A stretch of DNA of 57,500 nucleotides from Bigelowiella natans CCMP2755 (taxonomy: Eukaryota; Cercozoa; Chlorarachniophyceae), in NCBI GenBank assembly GCA_000320545.1, contig ADNK01000007.1:15001-72500 (forward strand). Reading direction: 5' to 3'. The notes beneath the pieces were generated by a model, which was not told the DNA's origin, ran no database searches, and worked only from the letters and a program-made list of their open reading frames with translations. Position 1 is the first letter of the stretch. Each line of letters begins with the position of its first letter. Below, piece after piece: positions 51,526-57,500 of the stretch. The position numbers and the translations under genes were made by a program.

Positions 51526-54071
51526 GCTGGTGGTGGTGGTGGTGGTGGTGGTGGGTGAGTCTTGCTGTACTATTATCAACCTTGAATGGCTGAGCTGGAT
51601 TGTTGAGGTCGTAAATGATGATCTTTCTGTCGCTTGTGCAGACAACCTTGCACGGATCGAACATAACAAATAGTTACGGCGATGCAGAGAGTAAGGACAG
51701 TAACAGCAGCAGCAGCAGGAGGAGGAGGAGGAGGAGGAGGAGGAGGATGAGAGAAGAGGGAAAAACAGCATCATTTTGTGCGATATAGTTTGGTCTTTTG
51801 GCCCTTCGTTTTTATAATCATTCTTTTTCTTTTTCTTCTTCTTCTTCTTCTTCTTCTTCTTCTTCTTCTTCGTTATCACCATAACAGCTCCACGCACATC
51901 CATCGCGTAGACCTTCGAGTTCCCTTTGAACAGCGGGCAAACAGCAAACAACCACACGTTTAGATCAACAACCAAGCCCACGTGCTTCAGCGCACATATT
52001 CGGGTCGTGCGAAGAAACCCCTCGCCTGATCTCACCTGGCAATCTGATGGTGTGGAGAAGCTGGGGCGCTGCAGGTGACGATGGTGATGGCGGCGGTGCA
52101 GAGACGTCCCAAAACTTAATTGTTCCATCGTAAGATCCCGTAATCACTAACGACATAGAGATCATTTGACGAAGCACACGATGATAAACCATCTCCAAAG
52201 ACAACGCAGATCTTGTGTATGTATACACCCCACACGATATTGATGCTCTCTCCATTCATGCGGTTAGGAGATGCTGATGGGTGTCTATGACTAACAACGT
52301 CATCATTATTGCGGTTATCTTCATCATCGTCGTTATCTTCATCATCGTAACGTTCTTCTTCACCCACCGCATGGCCTCGGCATATCGGACCAGAAAATCC
52401 TCTTGATCGGAGCATCGTGCTTTGCGATCTTAAATAATCATGAATGTGTGGTGGATGGAAGAGAAAGAGAGGCGGAGGAAGAGAGGATTATGGACGAGGA
52501 AAAGGGGTTTGAATGCAATAAGACGATAAATGTGACGTTAAACATGCTCGTTAGATTCCAAGGTTCGGTTATTGACACGTCATCATCCACCAGACAAAGT
52601 CAGTGAGGAGGCTATGAGGGTATGCCACTACCACTAGTACTACTACTACTACTACTACTATCATCTCTATGGTCATCAAGTACCGGTCTTATCTGGTTGT
52701 TATTCAACGTCCAGATGTATCTGAGAAAGGGGGAGGAGGAAAGATGGAAACCGCCAAAGATCATCATCGAAGCAGACGATTGAGGAGGAAAAGAAGGAGA
52801 ATTGTTATAATCTTTGTTCCACATTCCTACACATCTACCAATTCTGATATATAATGACATAAAGATCTCTTCTCAACAAAAGTTGTCAAGACTGTCGAAA
52901 TAATCTCGACCCTGTGTTGTCGCAGCCTCCGATGAGTATAGCAGTCCCGTCGCTTTTCCAATTACAACTGATGAACGAGTACAAGGAAAGGATAGAAGAT
53001 GATGCTGATGACGACACGGTAACAATACACTGAACTCCCTTCGAGGAGACATTGCAATTGAACATGAAAATAAATCTAGGTTCCAACAAGCCCAGATGAT
53101 AGGGAATAACTCTGTTTTCGCTATTACCAGAGTGGTGGAGCTTGGAGCTGCTGCATTGCTATCGGATTGCCTAATCCAGCAAATCCAATCATATAATATT
53201 TACACATTACATTTTTGATGTTGATAGAACACAATATTTAGCAATCACATCCACGTCCTTGGTTCCTGTATTGTTTGTAAAATGATTCATCTATCTCTTC
53301 CCCATCTCTGTGCTCTATTCCCCCTCCCAAGTTCGTTGTACGCACTATGCACTGTAGGCTGCCCTTGCTGGCGTGCCTGGCCAAAGGAAGTCTGGAAACT
53401 ACTGGGAGCGTTGTTAGCGTTCATGCTCACTTCCCAGCACCTGTATGTTATTATCAATATAATATTTACGCGTGCGATCGATGGGGTATGCCAGTGGAGC
53501 AAGGCAGCGAGAATAATGGCGATGAAACCCACCTGACAGTTTTGTCCCACGACGTTGCCACGAGATAGGTCTTCCCAACCAACCCAGCAGCGTTGGGGGG
53601 GGAGAACGCCAGACACGAGATGTCATCAACAGGGGGGTTGGACGCCTCATGGTCGTTCTCTGGGTTCGCTTTCTACAATATATAACCAGTTGTCCAGTTG
53701 GTAAGCAAGTTAGAGAGAGATGGTACACAATATCCTTCACCTATTTTCATACGTATCCAAGATATATGACAACATACCACCTGGTTTGCAGCATTAGGGA
53801 CATTACTGAAGGCTGTTGATTGTTGCTGCTGCTGTGATGTGCCCGCGGTGCTTCCCCCTCCCCATGATCCGGATAGCCATGATCCTCCCCGGAGTCGCAG
53901 TAGCCTAGCTTTCTTGCTCCATGTGCTTTCTCTACTCCGTACACCCACCTTGCGCTTTAGCAAGGGTCCTTTTAGTTCCCTCGTATCTACACGATAGAAG
54001 GTGCAGCTCCATAGACACAGGAGCAGGAGCGGAAGCCGGGGGAGGGGCGCGGAGAGCCAGGACGACCCCAT
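49382..54071 (-). CDS. RAE1: mRNA export factor RAE1/Gle2 (WD40)
   Basis: Exons, right to left: 54071-53781, 53672-53533, 53440-53342, 53150-53128, a missing micro-exon, 52967-52911, 52720-52684, 52428-52368, 52146-52036, 51923-51880, 51646-51581, 51345-51311, 51273-about 51168, 50897-50853, 50672-50606, 50307-50271, 50065-49888, 49835-49771, 49668-49612, an unresolved exon, 49438-49382. WD blocks match RAE1 in order: DDISCLAFSPP, TSWDKTVRCWEV, CNWKSDGTAILIGGCDNT, IAKHDAPIKRIFW, VITGSYDGTIKFWDV, KVYAMDVRGAVM, VVCTSDRKIIIYDL, EGRVSVEYI, KKNFAFKCHRVN, VYPVNDIAFHP, GTLATVGSDGSFCFWDKDSK, MPVSSCAFNADGTLFAYS, SYDWHRGH, and a final IRPK. RAE1 binds the GLEBS motif of Nup98 at the nuclear pore and aids mRNA export and spindle assembly. 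Most adjacent joins agree in phase; a join near 51.19 kb does not. The N-terminal exon encodes an unexpected hydrophobic leader. Confidence 0.9.
49525..49567. repeat. (CA)n-(CG)n microsatellite
   Basis: CA run, then a CG run, then CA again, in the 3'-most introns of RAE1; an alternating purine-pyrimidine stretch with Z-DNA potential. Confidence 0.95.
50234..50262. repeat. (AGC)n repeat in RAE1 intron
   Basis: AGC/GCA units just downstream (gene sense) of the RAE1 exon ending at 50271. Confidence 0.9.
50311..50342. repeat. (CA)n abutting a RAE1 splice acceptor
   Basis: In gene sense a (TG)n run flows directly into GTCAG, the acceptor of the exon at 50307-50271; no other pyrimidine tract separates them. 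Confidence 0.95.
50548..50583. repeat. (ATC)n repeat in RAE1 intron
   Basis: Reads GAT in gene sense. An open frame through it would add an Asp run to RAE1, but a donor at 50605 that matches the next exon's phase places it in the intron. Confidence 0.85.
50772..50814. repeat. (TG)n microsatellite
   Basis: In the RAE1 intron between the exons at 50853 and 50672, preceded by a TTTGA pentamer run (50755-50771). Confidence 0.95.
51491..51552. repeat. (CTA)n then (GGT)n repeats
   Basis: A CTA/ACT run followed by a GGT run in a RAE1 intron, downstream (gene sense) of the exon ending at 51581. Confidence 0.95.
51716..51748. repeat. (GGA)n repeat
   Basis: AGG/GGA run preceded by CAG units, in the RAE1 intron upstream (gene sense) of the exon at 51646. 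Confidence 0.95.
51833..51871. repeat. (TTC)n repeat
   Basis: TTC run beside the donor of the RAE1 exon ending at 51880; in gene sense a GAA run. Confidence 0.95.
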
Positions 54072-55423
54072 TGCCCTAGCCCGGTTCGTCGTTGTTGTTT
54101 ATGTTGTTTCCAAACTTTTGGATATTATCTGGTGATATTATTTCCTGGAAAATTCATATCTGAAATTCCGAATCCCGAAGTGGGTTCGGGGGAAGTTCCT
54201 CCTGGCCTTGTACGATGTCTTCAGGGATAAAAAGTTATCCAAAATCATGCACAGTTTCTGGGAAATATATAGGAAGTTTCCGGCGTTTCATTTATCCTAG
54301 ATGATTTCACAAATGGGGCCGCTGATAGGGCCGCTCCTCGCGGGTATGGTACTTGCCATCCCTCCGCGTGGAAGCTGGGCTCGGGCGGAGGGAAGCATTG
54401 GACCCACTCGCTCCAGCTTTCTGCACCATTTCGTGACACCTACGAGGCATTTCACGCCGAAAAATCCCGTAATATTCACCCACATTGATGATTTTAAAGA
54501 AGTAGAGGGAGGTGCCTTTCTGCCATCCGAGCAAGACTATCTGCTGCTGCTGCTGCTGCTGCTGTTTGCCATAACAATTCGCCCCCTTGCTTGTTAACAA
54601 AAAAAGGACCTTTGCTCTCTATACCCTCCCATTTCCGGTTATGGAATCCGGCGGCGGCAGCAAATGAGACTCCCCATACGCTGCATGGAAGAGGATAAAC
54701 CTACGAATAATAACCCCACAACTAACCAGAACAAAAAGTTCAAGGTCTCCCACGACTCATATTTCACGCAGATGCATACTGTAGATAATAACTGCTTATT
54801 TAGAATACTCTGTAATCTGTCACAATGTACGTTAGGGAATTGGAGCAGATGATATCATTCTCACAAACATGGATTCGAAGGGGTACCTTGAAGAGGTGCG
54901 CTACCACAACAGCTGGCTACTGCTGCATTCAATTAATTGAATGCATACATCTCTTGTCGATTATAGATCTACGCATAATGCAGTACAATTCTAAAATGCT
55001 ACCATCTGACCATGAGGCAAAAGTCTCAAGCTAGCTTTTATCCTGATAAAATAGGAGAGAAGGGCAATGAGGGAAAGGGAGCAACGAAGAGTCGAAGAAC
55101 GTGGCATCGACGACTGGGAGGAAGAAGGATGGGAAATGGGTAGGAGAGAAAGGGGGAGACGCAATTCAAAAACTACTTCTCGGCCTTCTTCATCTTCGTC
55201 TTCTTCGTCTTCGGCGCGGCTACAATCTCTTAGCATACAACCGGATCGAAGGGTGTTTCATTAATCGTTAAGAAGAACACGAATTTCATATAAAATATGG
55301 AGGATAATAACTTAGAGAGCAAAATCATGAGTGGCATTACGAAAAAACCATCGACGATGACCATGACAACATTTCCATACGGATTACTGAGCTATCTTAC
55401 ACCACCCACAACATCATGTTCAG
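54072..55423. other. RAE1/NOA1 divergent region with possible NOA1 5' exons
   Basis: Holds the RAE1 promoter and probably 5' exons of the NOA1-like gene. A possible start exon MREREQRRVEERGIDDWEEE spans 55067-55140 with a donor at 55141, and a small exon may lie at about 55232-55250, but their phases do not reach the first firm exon. A (CTG)n run sits at 54541-54563. Confidence 0.35.
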
Positions 55424-55507
55424 AAATGTGGAGGATGCGGTGCCGCTCTGCAAACATCGAACAGTCGTCAACCGGGTTATCTTCCTCCCACGGTACTACT
55501 ACTGTTG

Positions 55508-55543
<36 letters not shown>

Positions 55544-55938
55544 TTACCACTGCACCGCTGCCACCATAATTCAGCAGCTAGCTCGTAGCAGCACGGCGAA
55601 GTAAAGCTTTGAACGCCCGGAGATTTCCGACATGCACTCGAACAAGCTTCCACCTAGAAGCACCGATTTCTGGGCTACATGCTGTTATTGTAGGTGTCAT
55701 ATGGAAAAAGTTATCCCCTGTCCCCCTCCTTTTTCCATTCTCAGGTTTTCATAAACTACGAGCGGGATCTGCTCTTTGGCGACACGGCAGAGGATGAATT
55801 GGAATATGAGGCAGAAGGAGAGAAGAGAGGGGCCAAGAATGAGAATGAGAATAAGCCGATCATATGTCAGAGGTGCAATCCTGCCCTTTTCCCCTCTTAT
55901 ATTTGCATCCTTCTAATGTTAATCATAGTGTTAGCCAG

Positions 55939-55969
<31 letters not shown>

Positions 55970-56846
55970 GAGGTCCTCCATTAGGGTATTCATGTGTGCA
56001 AAATCGGCGTCAATTTTCCCTCTTATTACTTCTTCTCCCCCCACGCCTCCCCCTCCCCACTCCACTCTGTCTCACCCCTCTCTCTTTCGTCGGCATTCAT
56101 TTCTTTCAAATCTGTGTGGAGGTGCCACAATCTGACTCGGAGATCGAGTGTGGAGAAGGAACTCACCACCCAATGGTATTATTAGATAAGAACTACTCGC
56201 AGGATATCATCCTATTATCTATCGACGATGCGTAGCATAGTATCTGCAGTGCTGCCTCCCAAAAGCGAAGATGAATTATATTATTCCTTTCTCTTGCTTT
56301 CCCCGCCCTCTTCCTAAGCAATACTACGATGTCAACATCCCCCCCTCCCCCCACCCTCCAACCAATGTATTAGGAGCTCTGAATCCAGTCTATCCCCTGA
56401 GCGGTGAGGAATGCTAGTTTAAGCAGTTGCAGATGATGTTGTCGCTAACATTTATTGAAACTGTATCTCTTCTATCTCGTTCTCCCCTCCCTCTCCCTCC
56501 CTCCCTCCCTTCTAATAATAGTGCTTATGCATGATGACTATCAGGTTCAAAGAGCTTATATCGGAGATTCGCAGCAAGGACTGCGTTGTGATATTCGTCG
56601 TTGATTTGTTTGATTTCCACGGCACGTTTCTGAATGATCTCGAGGAGATTGTCGGGGGAAATCCTGTAATTCTCGCCGCTAATAAGGTGAGAAGTTTATC
56701 GGCCTTCAGATCAATCGTGGCGATGACAATCGCATCTGTTTGTTGCCCGCATGTGTTTCGCTCGAAGTATACTGTTATCAAAATCTTCTCTGGAGGATTC
56801 ATAGGCTAGCTGCTAGCATCTTCCTCCTCCTTCTCCTCCTTCTCCT

Positions 56847-56883
<37 letters not shown>

Positions 56884-57287
56884 TACTCATCTCTAGGTTG
56901 ATTTGCTACCGCCTAAAGCTAATCAAGAGAGAACAATCAGATGGATTCGCAGGGAGCTGGTATGTTGTGTTGGTGGTGGATTGTGTACCCTATTCAAACG
57001 ACGTAACATCAACAGCAACAAACCATCATCATCATCATCATCATTATCATCATCATTATCATCATCATCATCATCATCATCCCTTGTTTGGCTATACTTT
57101 TCGCGGTCAGGTGAGGTACCAACAATACCAGCAAAAACGACGACAAAGACAGCGTCGGCAACGTCGGCAGGGCCATGAAGACGAAGATGACAAAGGTGGG
57201 GAAGATCAAGAGCCGCCCCCATTACGCGTCGATAAGATACACCTTATCAGGTATTTGCTCGATTATAAATGCAGCTCCTATCTGCAT

Positions 57288-57330
<43 letters not shown>

Positions 57331-57486
57331 TACACACACACACACACATACAACAAACATCTTTGTCTCACAGTGTTTGTGTCCCTTCTTCCTCTTTTCT
57401 CAATAATGATGGTCATTATTATCCCTACCAAGCTCTATGAAAGGAACCAATGTTAAGGCGGTGTTTGACAACGCGCAGCAGCTCGC
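55424..57486 (+). CDS. NOA1: NOA1/YqeH-type circularly permuted GTPase (5' part)
   Basis: Seven exons join in phase: 55424-55492, 55745-55872, 56122-56175, 56545-56686, 56897-56959, 57111-57250, 57433-57486; the gene continues past the right edge. A treble-clef zinc site is formed by KCGGCGAALQTSNSRQPGYL and ICQRCHNLTRRSS. Next come the GTPase strand CVVIFVVDLFDFHGTF, then the G4 motif in AANKVDLLPPKAN, then G5-like VDKIHLISSMKGTNVKAVF. G4 and G5 before G1 is the hallmark of circularly permuted GTPases; G1-G3 should lie beyond 57486. YqeH and NOA1/RIF1 act in assembly of the small subunit of bacterial, mitochondrial or plastid ribosomes. A Gln/Arg-rich insert (YQQKRRQRQRRQRRQGHEDE) precedes G5. 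The N-terminus, which would carry the organelle leader, is not resolved. Confidence 0.88.
55499..55542. repeat. (CTA)n repeat after splice donor
   Basis: Starts within a few bases of the donor of the NOA1 exon ending at 55492; the donor GTACTACTA itself is part of the repeat. Confidence 0.95.
56851..56879. repeat. (TA)n microsatellite before acceptor
   Basis: A TA run, preceded by (CCT)n-like sequence, ends 17 bases before the acceptor of the NOA1 exon at 56897. Confidence 0.95.
57027..57081. repeat. (ATC)n repeat in intron
   Basis: CAT/ATC run in the NOA1 intron upstream of the exon at 57111. Confidence 0.95.
57293..57350. repeat. (CA)n microsatellite in intron
   Basis: CA run interrupted by TACATA, in the intron before the last NOA1 exon of the window. 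Confidence 0.95.
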
Positions 57487-57500
57487 GTAAGATTATAAAC

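Noticed and set aside
1-57500. CRISPR arrays, prokaryotic operons or insertion sequences
   Set aside because: Repeats here are microsatellites, LTRs or satellites without regular unique spacers, and the genes are spliced and eukaryotic.

Overview
This is a eukaryotic nuclear window from an intron-dense genome crowded with simple-sequence repeats. The gene content fits a plastid-bearing protist or alga, but nothing here fixes the lineage. Supporting points: most genes are built from exons of about 20-400 bp with GT-AG introns that I could join in phase; there is a NYC1/NOL-type chlorophyll b reductase-like enzyme; nuclear housekeeping genes (APC10, RAE1/Gle2) are present; and there is an intact Ty1/copia LTR retrotransposon. 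I built the exon models by eye from homology, reading frame and splice phase. Where the phases of every junction agree I say so; 5' ends and a few joins remain open.

Left arm (1-12.4 kb): a NOL-like reductase (954-2090, -) is divergent from APC10 (2911-4512, +, nine exons including one GC-AG intron). A long minus-strand gene for a J-domain protein with a lysine/arginine/serine-rich front half follows (5311-10786, -).

Centre left (12.4-24.7 kb): a multi-pass membrane protein (12433-15505, +), a ubiquitin-like / Tudor-like / ubiquitin-like / BAG-like protein in 15 exons (17459-20789, +), a small DUF3783-like protein (21458-22796, -), and an intronless two-TM coiled-coil protein (23526-24725, +).

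Repeat belt (24.7-36.9 kb): non-coding sequence with fold-back and tandem repeats surrounds a 7.1-kb copia element (28987-36070, -). The element has 358-bp LTRs that differ at one base, an uninterrupted 1480-codon Gag-Pol, a primer-binding site that looks complementary to the anticodon arm of initiator tRNA-Met, and an extra 1.7-kb 3' segment. The most striking signal in the window lies in each LTR: a dense array of alternating GAA/TTC units at 5-bp spacing, which is the architecture of a heat-shock element. This suggests a heat- or stress-inducible retrotransposon similar in logic to Arabidopsis ONSEN.

Right arm (36.9-57.5 kb): two very small genes in divergent orientation, a multi-pass protein resembling gustatory-receptor-like channels (38976-40889, +), a TrmB-type tRNA m7G methyltransferase with a polyglutamine insertion (41924-44463, -), a 644-residue protein of unknown function (44829-47545, -), a small single-TM protein (47997-48278, +), RAE1/Gle2 (49382-54071, -), and the 5' part of a circularly permuted NOA1/YqeH GTPase gene that runs off the right edge (55424-57486, +).

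The host genes do not form a pathway; they read as ordinary gene-dense chromosome. Many introns carry microsatellites, several abutting splice acceptors where a polypyrimidine tract would be expected.
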